A DNA stretch of 64,000 bases from Mikania micrantha (Eukaryota > Streptophyta > Magnoliopsida > Asterales > Asteraceae), in the NCBI GenBank assembly GCA_009363875.1, contig CM018688.1:56707001-56771000 (forward strand). The letters run 5' to 3'. Position numbers and translations under genes: made by a program. Shown here one piece after another: positions 1 through 10,590 of the stretch. The notes below the pieces were generated by a model that searched no databases, was not told the DNA's origin, and saw nothing but the letters and a program-made list of their open reading frames with translations. The first letter of the stretch is position 1, and every line of letters starts with the position of its first letter.

Positions 1-1012
1 TTTAACAACTCAATGTAACTTAAAATCGTATGAAACCGGTTCCGAACACATGTTATTCAAGATCGGCACAACAACTCGATTTACCATGTCTTTAGCATTG
101 AATATTAAGAAATGATTCGAAAAATCTAATTCAGGATAAAAATCTTGCAAATCTTTAACCAACTGCAGAAGTGGAACTCAAGAACTAAAACTACTAACAT
201 CGTGCACAATTTATCGACTTTACATCAATCCAGGTGAGTTTCGTAAAACCATTTTTATTTTAACTTTTACAAACAACGGGGAAATATTATGAAAACTTTT
301 CCAAACTTATGATATGCATGGTAATATATGTATGACTGCTTTGAATTTGAATATCATGGGATGTTTGTAAGGTATGTTTATGTTATAGCAAAAGTCCTCA
401 TATATCAAACGGTATCATGTGATCCCACGTAGGGCCGAATAAGAGAACAAATTAAAGGTAGTACTATCGAGCTAACCATCGAATTTGCTGGGAGTATTGC
501 ATCTTCCCGATGGCAAATGCATGAAACCATTTCCAATATAAGCATAATGTAATTAAACATTATGAATGAGTCAAGGACATTTACCTTTGGGTAATGTCAC
601 ATCATATCAATATCCGTCATAAAGGAACTAGTTATGTGTCACATTATTATGCCATTCATGTCAATGTGTATCAAGTGCTTTGCTTATGATATTTTATTGT
701 ATCAAGCCATTCTCACGAACTAATTAGTTTTATGCTGACTTTTAAACTCGATCTAAAAATTTCATCGTTAACAGTGACGATCACGGAGAATGCACTTACG
801 ATGTTTAGTTATGTTTTAAATTTGTAAACAATAATTGATGTTGTGTAATAGTAAACTTAAACCCTTGTATAATATCTTTTAAGTTAATATGTGTGTTTTA
901 ATATCACTACAAGTAAAGTTACACTCCCTCTCAGAGACATCATCAATATATTTTCCAAATCTCAAAGAGTTAACATTGACATTATCAGATGACGAGTGGT
1001 AAGGGTGTGACA
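1..1012 (+). repeat. Decayed chromovirus LTR remnant, cut by the window edge
   Basis: The stretch ends at 1012 in GGGTGTGACA, the same 3' terminus as the LTRs of elements A and C read on their coding strand. Around 430..530 it keeps the order of landmarks seen in A's LTR: a GGGCCGAA block, then AGTACTAT, then CTGGGAG, then TGCATCTTCCC. It is therefore an old LTR of the A/C lineage in plus orientation. No coding sequence or second LTR is visible and the left end lies outside the window. The assignment is by eye and the divergence is high. Confidence 0.6.
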
Positions 1013-1358
1013 ATTGCTATACCTTTACGTGACTCAAAATTAACCAGAATTGTAAAGTATTAATTCACAAAACGAATATAATCAGTAGATAGATTTTAAT
1101 AATGACTTCCTTTAGGGACTATTAACCGAGTTTTATCACCGTTATTTTATTAGAGATAGATAAATCCATGATTATACTTATCCTACATGTGAGATGAAAA
1201 CATATTCGATTCAAAATTATCTAAACCAAAACACTATCTTATGTTACTTTTTAGATTTCATCTTTGCTTCACTTGTATAGCGGGACCATATATCATATTA
1301 TATATTATGTCATACGTGTAAGATAAACACTAGATATAAGAAATCAAACATTTTACAT

Positions 1359-1402
<44 letters not shown>

Positions 1403-1513
1403 GTTAGAAAAATCCTTATTACTCGAATGAAATAAAAAAAACTTATATAACAAAATGTAGTATAAATAAATAGAAACTAAGTTTAATGGGAAAACAAAAT
1501 CTATATCTATATC
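1013..1513. other. AT-rich intergenic DNA with a (TA)n tract
   Basis: I see no gene, RNA or element boundary here. The only structured part is an uninterrupted (TA)n run at about 1359..1396. The last five bases (ATATC, 1509..1513) are the left target-site duplication of the following solo LTR. Confidence 0.6.
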
Positions 1514-2212
1514 TGTAAGATCAAATAAGTCTGATGCTCACCAAAAGTCTCTTTTACACAAGTCTTTTACACTCGGAAGAACAGAAGCTTCCGAAGGATG
1601 ATCGTCTCCTTCCGGAAGCCATACAAAGCCTCAAGCTTTCGAAGCCTTCCCAGCATCTATAGCTTCCGATACAATAGCTTCCGAAGACGTTTCTCTGCCA
1701 AGGTCTACCTCACTTAAAGAAAGAATCAGAATTGCTTTCTGTCACCGGCATCAAATCAGAAGATATTCTCGTGCAAGTCAGCGACAAAGATTTCTATCAG
1801 ACAAGCAGAAGTTACTTCACATTTATAGCTCTTGTATTGTAGGCATTTAATGTAAAAGTCAATGGAGTTATTTGTATTGATTGTAATTAATGTGGCTTAG
1901 CATGTTAAGCCACGACAGTATACTAGTTTTAGCAGTAATTTGTTTCTAGTATTTTGTCTAGGCTTGTATCCCTATGAGGATATAGTTATAGGTTCTAGTA
2001 TAAATATGTTCATGTGTAACAAGTGTGCTTGAGTGAAGAGTCTTGTATGCCTTACACATGAATAAGATATACTTTAACCTTGAAATTTTTTGTGAAATCT
2101 TTATCTTTGTTGTGAGCATACTTGTGATAAGAATTGATAGAAGTTCCGCATCTATCAATTCAGTAGAAGATTAGTTGTAAGTGTTGTGCGAAGTGCATAA
2201 CCTGATCCAACA
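1514..2212. repeat. Solo LTR (699 bp) with perfect 5-bp target-site duplication
   Basis: The unit begins TGTAAGATC and ends GATCCAACA, giving TG...CA termini. It is flanked on both sides by ATATC (1509..1513 and 2213..2217). There is no internal coding region and no partner LTR, so it is a solo LTR left by recombination. A TATAAATA box at 1999..2006, about 70% of the way along, followed by AATAAG near 2059, favours plus orientation. The ends (TGTTGGA / CTTACA in the reverse sense) resemble the Sirevirus LTR at 16897, which would favour minus, so strand is left open. A rearranged relative lies at 5621..6105. Confidence 0.85.
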
Positions 2213-2267
2213 ATATCTATAATTCTATATACACTATATAATAAAAAAATAACAATAGGTCATATAT

Positions 2268-2671
2268 GGGTGTTCATATAACCCGAAATTCAAAAAAAAA
2301 ATCCAAAATCCCAATCGTACCCGAAAAACTGATCCGAATTAAAGATTCGGATATTCGGATAGATTCGGATCGGATATCCGCTTTCCGAATTTGGATCATA
2401 TCAGATATACAAAATCTTCTTTATTCGGATCGGATATCCAATTATAATCCGAATAACTCGAATAAACCCTATATATTCGGGTTGTTCGGATTATTTGAAT
2501 GAAAAAAATAAGTTTATTCAGGTTTTTTAGGTTATTCGGATAGATTCAGATCGGATAGAAAATTTTCGAATTCGGATCGGGTCGGGTTTCAGATAAGGTA
2601 TTAAATTTACATATCTGAACAACCTTATCCGAATAACCCGAATAAACCGTTATCTGATCCGATGAACACCC
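2268..2671. mobile_element. Small non-autonomous inverted-repeat element built of TTCGGAT/ATCCGAA repeats
   Basis: It is bounded by a perfect 10-bp terminal inverted repeat, GGGTGTTCAT at 2268..2277 and its complement at 2662..2671. The interior is an array of TTCGGAT, ATCCGAA and GGATATCC-like words in both orientations, so much of it can fold on itself. No clean target duplication is visible. The termini recall hAT-type MITEs, but that is a guess. The short ORF inside is only a product of the repeats. Confidence 0.6.
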
Positions 2672-3357
2672 TTAATGTCACATGCTCTCTTTCTAACATA
2701 TCTACATCATATTTACCACGTGAAAACATTATAAGCTATCAACATTACATACTTCACAAATTTAAAGATTAATTTTATTTAATATAATCGAGTCAAATTT
2801 TTCAATTTAACATAAAAACTATTATTTTTTCTTTAAATATCAATGAAAATCAATCCTTTTAAAGGTTTTAATTTTTAGTTAACAATTTTGAAAATTCAAA
2901 ACTTTCAAAACTAATTAAAGTGTGTAGAGATTTATGTAATTTTTTTTTTCTTTATTATATAAATTGTACTTATTTGTGCATCTATTTTTTATCAAGTAAT
3001 TACTTTGTAATGCATATTTTTTATATAACTCTTTATCATTCACAAGTCAATAAACTAACATAAGATAACAGAATAATATTAGCAAAGAAATTTGAACTTA
3101 CAAAAATATTATACGTCCACAAAAGCCACTGTAAAACATGGGTAAAAAGTTTGATGATTTTTTTAACAATTTTTTGTCTTCATTTTCAACATTCACATTT
3201 TTCTAGATGACATGAATGAAAGTTATTTGGATGTGTACAATGCATGCAACCACGAAGCCCATATAAGACAAAATGTGTGGAAATTTTAAGATCTTTTTCT
3301 TCATTATTTCTTTTACTTTTCCACATATTATTATCTTAAAAATTCTTTTTCTCCTCC
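2672..3357. other. AT-rich upstream region of the defensin gene
   Basis: No gene is visible. This is the distal 5' flank of the defensin gene, rich in A and T runs, with no recognisable element boundary. Confidence 0.5.
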
Positions 3358-3365
3358 TATAAATA
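3358..3365 (+). promoter_or_regulatory. TATA box of the defensin gene
   Basis: TATAAATA lies 73 bp upstream of the defensin ATG (3438), a normal spacing for a plant gene with a short leader. It follows a CTCCTCC pyrimidine patch. The leader between them contains no other ATG in frame with the gene. Confidence 0.65.
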
Positions 3366-3437
3366 CCCCTCATTATCTTAACCCTCTCTTCACAAAACTT
3401 GCAACAAGTGTTCTTGAGCTTGCGTAACAACTCAAAC

Positions 3438-4466
3438 ATGGCCAAAACTTCAGTTGCTTTCTTCACGTTTCTTATTCTCTTCGTTCTTGCAATCTCAGGT
3501 GCCTAGTTAATCAATCTTATTGAGTCCATTTTTTCTGTTCAATATATTATTGATCTTAACTTTACTAGATTAATTTTATTTTTTTTGTTCTTGCAGAAAT
3601 TAGTTTATCGTGATAAGTTTGGCTTATTAATTTCTTAAGATTAATTTTAATTTGCTATAACGTGTAACTTTTGGCAGAAACTTACTATCAAAATAATTAT
3701 TCACTTTTAGTGTGGCAAAATGATTGTGTTGGATAACGATAAGAGTGAGTTTATGCAAAATACTTTTAATTTAAATGAGTTGTTTTTAAAAGCCATAAAT
3801 TTAGTTCCAAGTCAAAATGAATTTTAACTAAATAAAAAATTCATTTGAATAATCACATAACTTGTTCTTATGTATTGATATTACCATTCCAACCCAAAAT
3901 AGAATAATTGTTAATCTAAACAAACTCATTTATCTTGCATGGTTTGTGTCAATATTGTCAATCCTATTCCACTACCAAGAATGAAAAAGAAAAAGAAAAA
4001 CAAAACAACAAGCAACAAACATACCCAGTTAAAATACCACTTTGAGTGGAAAAATAAAAATAAATAAATAAATCGGTACATATGAACTAAATAATTCCCT
4101 TTATAGACAACTATTTGTGGACATATGAACTAAATAACATTCGCTGCTTGATATCATAAGTGATCTACTATTTATCAACAACATTCCATGTGGATTGCAT
4201 GTACAGAAATCGGGACTGTGAATGGAGAATTATGCGAGAAGGCGAGCAAGACATGGTCCGGAAATTGTGGCAACACGCGACATTGTGATGACCAGTGCAA
4301 GTCTTGGGAGGGAGCAGCCCACGGAGCTTGTCACACCCGCGGTGGGAAACACATGTGTTTCTGCTACTTCAATTGTCCCAAAGCTGAAAAATTGGCTCAA
4401 GATAAACTGAAAGCCGAAGAGCTTGCCAAAGAAAAGATCGAAGCTAACAAAGGGCCTCTTCCTTGA
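3438..4466 (+). CDS. Plant defensin precursor, DmAMP1-like, two exons
   Basis: Exon 1 is 3438..3498 and exon 2 is 4207..4466. The 708-bp intron (GT...AG) splits a Glu codon near the end of the signal peptide, the usual place for plant defensins. The join gives 106 residues: a hydrophobic signal peptide (about 1-27), a 50-residue defensin domain (about 28-77) starting ELCEKAS, and a 29-residue charged C-terminal propeptide starting PKAEKL. The mature part has the eight cysteines (3, 14, 20, 24, 35, 44, 46, 50) expected to form the CS-alpha-beta fold. From family knowledge such proteins are secreted or vacuolar antifungal peptides that bind membrane sphingolipids, and the C-terminal extension aids sorting and limits self-harm. 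The first exon is too short to show as an ORF, so the domain alone could be mistaken for a gene starting at 4188. All key residues are present and it looks functional. Confidence 0.93.
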
Positions 4467-4754
4467 ATAACAAGTGTTTAATGGTTATAATAGCAAATAT
4501 GATTACGAATAAGTAGAAAATGCTTTCTAATTACTATGTTGAGCATTTTCTTTCATGTAAGGTTTGTTGCATTTGGAACACCTGATTCCATGCTATTATG
4601 CTTTTACGATATGATATAAAATGCCTTCTTATAGTCTTGTTTTTAAGTTTGATGAAGTATACAACATCTGCTGCACCTCATGATCAACAGATTCGACATA
4701 CGAAAGTGATAGTCATTTATGCCAGTCAAAAACTCTCGTTTGCAGTGCACGCAA
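4467..4754. other. 3' flank of the defensin gene
   Basis: This holds the probable 3' untranslated region; an AATAAG at 4508..4513 could serve as a weak polyadenylation signal. Nothing else recognisable precedes the microsatellite. Confidence 0.4.
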
Positions 4755-4943
4755 ACATACACATACATGCATACATACATACATACATACATACATACAT
4801 ACATACATACATACATACATACATACATACATACATACATACATACATACATACATACATACATACATACATACATACATACATACATACATACATACAT
4901 ACATACATACATACATACATACATACATACATACATACATACA
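4755..4943. repeat. Very long (CATA)n microsatellite
   Basis: From 4771 to 4943 the tetranucleotide runs without interruption for about 43 copies, preceded by a few imperfect units. The open reading frames it produces on both strands (Thr-Tyr-Ile-His and Met-Tyr-Val-Cys repeats) are artefacts. A second block of the same repeat sits at 5356..5397, so the tract appears to have been split by the element between them. Confidence 0.97.
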
Positions 4944-5355
4944 AGGCTTGTATAAAATGAAAACCCACTTAGAGATGAGAAAACCTCAAAAAATCCTATG
5001 TAAAAAAAGTTTTTTTTTTAATTTTTTTATAGTTTTGTAACATTATTAAGGTCATTTTTATAAAAAAAAATAAAAAAGCGCCGACCAATTTTAAAAAAGA
5101 AAATAATAAAACAAAAATGTAACACTGACGTAACTCGTTCTTCGAGTCCTGTACAACGATGTTACGTCTATATTACATCGGTTTTATTAATTTTTTATAA
5201 AAAATATAGTCGGTGCTTTTTTAATTTTTTTATAAAAATGACCCTAACGATGTAACCAAGCTGTAAAAAATGTGAGAAAAAATATTTTTTTAATGGTTTT
5301 TTTCATTGTTTTCAAAGTTTTCTCAACTAAAGTAGGTTATCAAAATACCCTCCCC
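4944..5355. mobile_element. Foldback element F0 inserted in the (CATA)n tract
   Basis: The two halves are imperfect inverted copies. GGTCATTTTTATAAAAAAA and a GCGCCGAC block in the left half reappear complemented in the right half, and the outer ends share a GAGAAAAC word in inverted orientation. It lies exactly between two blocks of (CATA)n, so it probably inserted into that microsatellite. Its right terminus, read inward, starts GGGGAGGGT, resembling the ends of the (TA)n-flanked elements further right. There is no coding capacity. Confidence 0.65.
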
Positions 5356-5397
5356 TATACATACATACATACATACATACATACATACATACATACA
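5356..5397. repeat. (CATA)n microsatellite, right-hand block
   Basis: About ten uninterrupted copies lie on the far side of foldback F0 from the long 4755..4943 tract. Confidence 0.95.
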
Positions 5398-5620
5398 GAG
5401 GAAGGTTCATGAGAAAATTTTCATTTTAGAGAAAACCAAAAAAACTTATACTAACAAACAAATTTTTTGAAATTTTTTTTCATAATTTTTTATTATAAGC
5501 TTAGAAATGTTATAATAAAAAAATTTTGAAAAAAAATATGTAAATCACAAAGTTGCGCATACGTAACTCAAAAAGTTTTGTATGTAATCAATATGTGTAT
5601 TTTATAAGTTAAATATATGT
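5398..5620. mobile_element. Left half of a foldback element related to 7623..7982
   Basis: The sequence follows the left arm of the element at 7623..7982 in order: a GGTTCA start, AGAGAAAACC, CTAACAAACAA, a TTATAAGCTTA-like block, then a GTTGCGCATACGTAAC-like block. The complementary right arm is missing. The copy appears to be cut by the rearranged LTR fragment that follows. Confidence 0.5.
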
Positions 5621-6105
5621 AATAAACTAAAATACATATTGTAAGGACCATTAAGTCTGATGCGAATAAACTAAAATACATATTGTAAGGACCATTAAGT
5701 CTGATGCGCACCAAAACATCTCTGGATCGGGTTATGTATCTCAACACAACACTTTCACAAGCAATCTTCTATCGAGCTTGATAGATGCGAAAAGTTCTAT
5801 CAACTCGACTCACTCACACTTGCAGAACAAATACAATACACAAATAAAGTTACTTTCAAGGTCAAAGTATATTTCGTTCAAATGCAAAGTGAACAAGATT
5901 CAAACACTCAAGCACACACTCGTGTCTTACTAAGTTACAAGTGAAGGATTATATACTAAGACCTACAGCAGTATCCTCGTAGGGATACACGGCTGGACAA
6001 AATATAAGAAACAAAAGTATGTTAAATCATATGGTCTTGATAGGCCAAGCCATATTAATTACAATTAATATAAAAGATTTCATTGACTTTTACAAACATT
6101 AATGT
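5621..6105. repeat. Rearranged LTR fragment with a 44-bp tandem duplication
   Basis: 5621..5664 and 5665..5708 are two copies of a 44-bp unit ending GTCTGATGCG. That end matches the start of the solo LTR at 1514 (AAGTCTGATGC...). From about 5723 the sequence continues as the reverse complement of the solo LTR's other end (GGATCxGGTTATG onward), with further reverse homology near 5970 and 6040..6100. Both LTR ends are thus joined in inverted order, pointing to a rearranged and old fragment. Confidence 0.6.
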
Positions 6106-6892
6106 AACACATTATTTTTAGTTCTTTTTCCATAATGTTTTACATCGATGTAACAAACATGAATGTAGCACATTATTTTAATTTTATAGTATACTGGAGC
6201 AATTTTTTAAATAAATAATACGTTCGTACATATAATGGTGAAATTTTTTTAAAAAAATAATATAGTATAAAACAGTTGCGAGGAATAACCAAGTTCAAAT
6301 AAAAAGAGCAAAACCAACCCAGTACTATCCATAATAATCTCGCTACTATATTCTTGATAAAAATATAAAGTTTTGATTAAATTTGTAGTGTTGTAACCTA
6401 TTTATTTAATTTCTTACTTTTTTTTTTACTTTCAACTTACAATGGTGTAACCGATTTATTAAAGTTGTTCAATTTATACGTTCGTACATACAAACTTACA
6501 TTATTGTAATATAACTATTAGGATACCAACAATATTACTATCCATAATCTTGCTAATATTTTAATTTTACTTACATTATTGTAATTATAGTACAACATTA
6601 ACATATAAAAAAGTTCACTACAAAAATAATTAATACATTTAAAATCATAAGTTGGAAAAGGAAAAAAAAATTGCAAGGAAAATATCGTTCAAAAAAACAT
6701 TTTACATGAATGTAAAGCAACAAGTAAAAAATTATTTACATAAAAAAACATAAAAAATAAAAAAAAAAATAGATTATGTACGTCATTGTAACCTTCCTAA
6801 AAAGAAGAAACAAAAAATTTTGAAATTAAAAAATACATTACTTATATCACTGTAACCCTCGTAAAAAAAATAAAAAGACATTATATATATAT
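6106..6892. other. AT-rich non-coding DNA with short palindromes
   Basis: No gene is visible. Words such as TACATCGATGTA and TTACATTATTGTAA recur, giving small hairpins like those inside the neighbouring foldbacks, so this may be decayed foldback DNA. A (TA)n run ends the stretch at 6882..6892. Confidence 0.4.
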
Positions 6893-7609
6893 GACAAAAT
6901 TACAAATATCAACCTTTATGTTTCTAGCAAATAACAAATATCAACCTTTATGTTTCTAGCAAATAACAAATATCAACCTTTAACTATATTAATTACGCTA
7001 AACAACCTTTAAGTATTTAAGTTGTTACAAATTTCAACCTTTACATTAACCCTGGTTAGATTTACCAGTTAAATCTAGTCATGTGCAAAACATGTGATGG
7101 GTATTCTAGGTATTTTGATCTTTTGTTATTTTTAAACCTAAAACCTGCTATTCACGTATCATCGTATCTTATTCAAAAATTTACTCCAAACGGGGGTGTT
7201 CGAAAATTAGGCTAAAACCCACCTAGAAGTTCACGTGGTTCCTCCGTCTTCGGTTAGTGTTCACCCAGAAGTTCACCGTAATTAATTTGTTAGAAACAAC
7301 CTTTAAGTATTTCAACCTTTATGTTTCTAACAAATTAATTACGTGAACTTCTGGGTGAATACTAACTAACCGAAGACAGAGGAACCACGTGAACTTCTAG
7401 GTGGGTTTTAGCCCTAATTTTCGAACACCCCCATTTGGAGTAAATTCTTGAATAAGATACGATGATACGTGAATAGTGCCGGGGTTAATGTAAAGGTTGA
7501 AATTTGTAACAACTTAAATACTTAAAGGTTGTTTAGCGTAATTAATATAGTTAAAGGTTGATATTTGTTATTTGTTAGAAACATAAAGGTTGAAATTTGT
7601 AATTTTGTC
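6893..7609. mobile_element. Foldback element E1 (717 bp) between (TA)n tracts
   Basis: The ends are inverted copies starting GACAAAATTACAAAT. Nearly the whole element is a palindrome centred near 7308: blocks such as CACCTAGAAGTTCACGTGG (left) and their complements (right) match almost base for base. The left arm is longer because a block with CAACCTTTATGTTTCTAGC is duplicated (6904..6970) and about 80 bp near 7065..7140 has no partner. (TA)n flanks it on both sides. There are no coding regions. Confidence 0.8.
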
Positions 7610-7622
7610 TATATATATATAT

Positions 7623-7982
7623 AAGAAATGGTTCAAAAGAAAACTCTTCACTTTGGAGAAAACTAAGAAAACTCCTACTAACCAATCAATTTTTTTAAAA
7701 AAAGTTCATGATTTTCTATTATTAGCTTATAAATGTTATAAACAAAAAGATTTTTTAATAAAATTATGTAGATCATGAAGTTACGTATATATAACCTACA
7801 ATTTACATATATGTTACAACATGAGTTACATATATTTTTTAATTTTTTTCTCTTTTTGTTTACAAATATAACATTATAATAAAACAAAATGTAAAACAAA
7901 AAAAAAACGAAATTGATAGATAACAATTGTGATTAGTTTTCTAAGTTTTCTCAAAAAGGATAGCTTTTATGGAACCCTCCCT
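7623..7982. mobile_element. Foldback element E2 between (TA)n tracts
   Basis: The left end has GGAGAAAACTAAGAAAACT. The complement of the right end reads GGGAGGGTTCC then GAGAAAACTTAGAAAACT, an imperfect terminal inverted repeat of about 50 bp. It belongs to the same family as the half element at 5398..5620. The ORFs that overlap it on both strands look like by-products of AT-rich inverted sequence. Confidence 0.65.
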
Positions 7983-7998
7983 TATATATATATATATA

Positions 7999-8717
7999 GG
8001 GGCCGGTTAATGTACAAAGGGGATAAACGGTACTAAGCGTAGGAAGGAACCAGAACGTGCCATGTGTCATCTAGGAAAAGGGTATAATTGTCACCAAAAT
8101 TACAGACCGTGATACTGGATAATTACGGACCAAGTGTAAAATCCTGCTATATGAAATCACAGACCGTCATTTGACACCAGTAATCAAGGAATTACCTAGA
8201 TAAATCACGGACCAATAATCACGGACCGTGATTTTACACTCAAAATCAAAGACAAACTGTATAGATCACGTACCAAATAATCACAGACCGTATTATATAA
8301 AAATCACGGACCGTCATTTTAAATGCATAATCAATAACGAAATGCGTAATTACGGATCAATAATCACGGAGCAAACTAAAAAATCACGGACCACATAAAA
8401 AAAATCGAAAAAAACTATAGCAATATCATATTCAAATTAAAGACAATAAAATTCTTAATTTTATGGTGTATTTTTTTTAAAAAAATAATTAAGTATTTAA
8501 AAGTTATTTGATTTTAAAAAAACGGGTGGAACTTGATTTACCCACACAAAAGTCAACTAGAGTTGGTTATTCCTTTTTTGCCCTTTCAGCTTTAATTCAC
8601 GCAACTTTTTAGGGAAAAGTGGGGACCACAAGATCTTAACCATTGATTAATTTCATCAAAGGCTCAGAATCCTTCCTATCCTTCTCACCGAAAACCTCCT
8701 TTGTATTGGAACCGTCT

Positions 8718-8719
<2 letters not shown>
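7999..8719. mobile_element. Inverted-repeat element E3 with an internal ATCACGGACCGTGAT-type array
   Basis: The left end (GGGGCCGGTTAATGTACAAA) and the complement of the right end (GGAGACGGTTCCAATACAAA) form an imperfect terminal inverted repeat of about 55 bp. The interior, about 8095..8400, carries roughly ten degenerate copies of a 15-bp near-palindrome (ATCACGG, one base, CCGTGAT). (TA)n runs flank it at 7983..7998 and 8720..8759. It is non-coding. Confidence 0.65.
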
Positions 8720-8759
<40 letters not shown>

Positions 8760-8762
<3 letters not shown>

Positions 8763-9142
8763 GAAGGTTAAAAATATAACCCACTAAATGTGTACTAACC
8801 CAAATAACTTTGGCAAGATGAACCCGAATCTTGGATTTTTTTTTGAACATCATTGTAACACATTTTGAACACCATGTTCATTTATAAGTTTGGGCTAATT
8901 CATCACCGTTCAAAATCTTACAGTACTGTAAGTTTGTAAATATTTAAAACTTACAACACTGTAGCACTCAACTTACAATGATGATATTTTTTAAACGGTG
9001 ATGAATTTCCACAAACTCATAAAAGAACATGGTGTTCAAAATGTGTTATAATGATGTTCAAAAAAAAAATCCAAGATTCGGCTTCATCTTGCCAAAGTTA
9101 TTTGGGTTAGTACACATTTAGTGGGTTATTAAAAATTCCACA

Positions 9143-9145
<3 letters not shown>
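8760..9145. mobile_element. Foldback element E4 (AACCCACTAAATG family)
   Basis: A left arm containing AACCCACTAAATGTGTACT, CCAAATAACTTTGGCAAGATG and ATCTTGGATTTTTTTTT is repeated in inverted orientation on the right, leaving a short centre near 8950. It is flanked by (TA)n at 8720..8759 and 9146..9183. It shares its core with E5, E7, E8 and E9. No ORF of note. Confidence 0.8.
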
Positions 9146-9183
<38 letters not shown>

Positions 9184-9186
<3 letters not shown>

Positions 9187-9529
9187 CATGGAATTAACCC
9201 ACTATTCCCGCGCTAACCCAAATAACTTTGGCAAGATGAAGCCAAATCTTGGATTTTTTTTTGAACATCATTGTAACACATTTTGAACACCATGTTTTTT
9301 ATGAGTTTGGGCTAATTCATCACCGTTTAAAAAATATCATCATTGTAAGTTTTGTACTACAATACTGTAAGTTTTTAAACGGTGATGAATTAGCCCAAAC
9401 ACATAAAAGAACATGGTGTTCAAAATGTGTTACAATGATTTTCAAAAAAAAAATCCAAGATTTGGCTTCATCTTACCAAAGTTATTTGGGTTAGCGCGAG
9501 AATAGTGGGTTATGTAAAATTCCTGATCC
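9184..9529. mobile_element. Foldback element E5 (AACCCAC family)
   Basis: It has the same arm content as E4 (CCAAATAACTTTGGCAAGATG, GAACATCATTGTAACACA, GGGCTAATTCATCACCG) mirrored on the right, with the centre near 9355. It is flanked by (TA)n at 9146..9183 and an interrupted (TA)n at 9530..9579. The 81-residue ORF across it is an artefact of the hairpin. Confidence 0.8.
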
Positions 9530-9539
9530 TATATATATA

Positions 9540-9579
<40 letters not shown>

Positions 9580-9582
<3 letters not shown>

Positions 9583-9806
9583 AGATATTCTATTAAGAAC
9601 CATTTTTATGCTAGGAACTTGAGAACTACATAATACACTTGTACATTATGCTTTAAGTTTTGTACATAGAGTGGTTATTTAAAAGGGTAAAATAGTAACT
9701 TCTCATACTTTAAGGTTAAATTACTTTTATACCCCTAATAACATATGGTTTAAAATTAGTTCCTTTAGTTCTTTCATATTTAGTGGTTCTCAATAGAATA
9801 AGTCCC
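9580..9806. mobile_element. Short inverted-repeat element E6 between (TA)n tracts
   Basis: The left end GGGAGATATTCTATTAAGAA and the complement of the right end GGGACTTATTCTATTGAGAA form a terminal inverted repeat. The interior is unlike E4/E5, so this is a different family using the same (TA)n setting. Confidence 0.65.
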
Positions 9807-9822
9807 TATATATATATATATA

Positions 9823-10177
9823 GGAAGTGTTCAAATAATAACCCACTCTTAAAGCAATAACCCAGATAATTTTGTCAAGATGAAGCCGAATCTTGAATTT
9901 TTTTTGAACATTATTGTAACACAATTAGAGCACTATGTTCTTTTACGAGTTTGTGAAAATTCATAACCGTTTAAGAGATATCATCATTGTAAGTTTTTGA
10001 TTTACAGCACTGTAACTGTTTTAGACCCAAAACTTACAACGATGTAAACTCTCAAACGGTGATGAATTTTCGCAAACTTATAAAAGAACATAGTGTTCTA
10101 AATGTATTACAATGAAGTTCAAAAAAAAAAAATTCAAGATTCGGTTGCATCTTGTCAAAGTTATTTGATCCCAATCC
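9823..10177. mobile_element. Foldback element E7 (AACCCAC family, right end shortened)
   Basis: The arms carry the family core (AATTTTGTCAAGATGAAGCC, GAACATTATTGTAACACA) in inverted order around about 10000. The outermost part of the right arm, corresponding to the AACCCACTCTTAAAG start, is missing or unrecognisable. It is flanked by (TA)n. Confidence 0.7.
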
Positions 10178-10190
10178 TATATATATATAT

Positions 10191-10552
10191 GGGATGGAAG
10201 TATACATAACCCACTAAATGTGAAATAACCCGTAAAGATCAAGCCAAATATTTGAATTTTTTTAACATCATTGTAAACACATTTAGAACACTTTCTTATT
10301 GAGTTTGCGTAAAATCATCATTGTTTAAGTGTAAACATCATTGTAAGTTTTTAACTTTCAGCACTGTAAGTTTTTTTACCCAAAACTTACAACGATGGTA
10401 AATCTCAAATGGTGATTAATTTACGCAAATTCATAAAGAGAAAGTGTTCTAAATGTGATTACAATGATGGTAAAAAAATTCAAAGATTTGACTTGATCTT
10501 GACGTGTTATTTCGGGTTATTGCATATTTAGTGGGTTATTTTTTTCTCCTTT

Positions 10553-10555
<3 letters not shown>
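10191..10555. mobile_element. Foldback element E8 (AACCCACTAAATG family)
   Basis: The left end has CATAACCCACTAAATGTG, mirrored on the right as CATATTTAGTGGGTTATT. The centre is near 10370. It is more diverged from E4/E5 than they are from each other. (TA)n lies on both sides (10178..10190 and 10556..10587). Confidence 0.72.

Positions 10556-10587
<32 letters not shown>

Positions 10588-10590
<3 letters not shown>

Noticed and set aside
2268..2671. Telomere-like repeat (TTCGGAT) block
   Set aside because: The unit is not the plant telomere repeat TTTAGGG, occurs in both orientations and sits inside terminal inverted repeats.
4188..4466. Defensin starting at the in-frame ATG 4188
   Set aside because: That start lies within the intron; exon 1 at 3438..3498 with matching splice sites restores a proper signal peptide.
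4598..4968. Several overlapping ORFs of 75-120 residues on both strands
   Set aside because: They are translations of the (CATA)n microsatellite (Thr-Tyr-Ile-His or Met-Tyr-Val-Cys repeats) and not genes.
7590..7926. Two ORFs of 62 and 82 residues on opposite strands
   Set aside because: Both lie across foldback E2 and its (TA)n border and are low-complexity, AT-driven translations.
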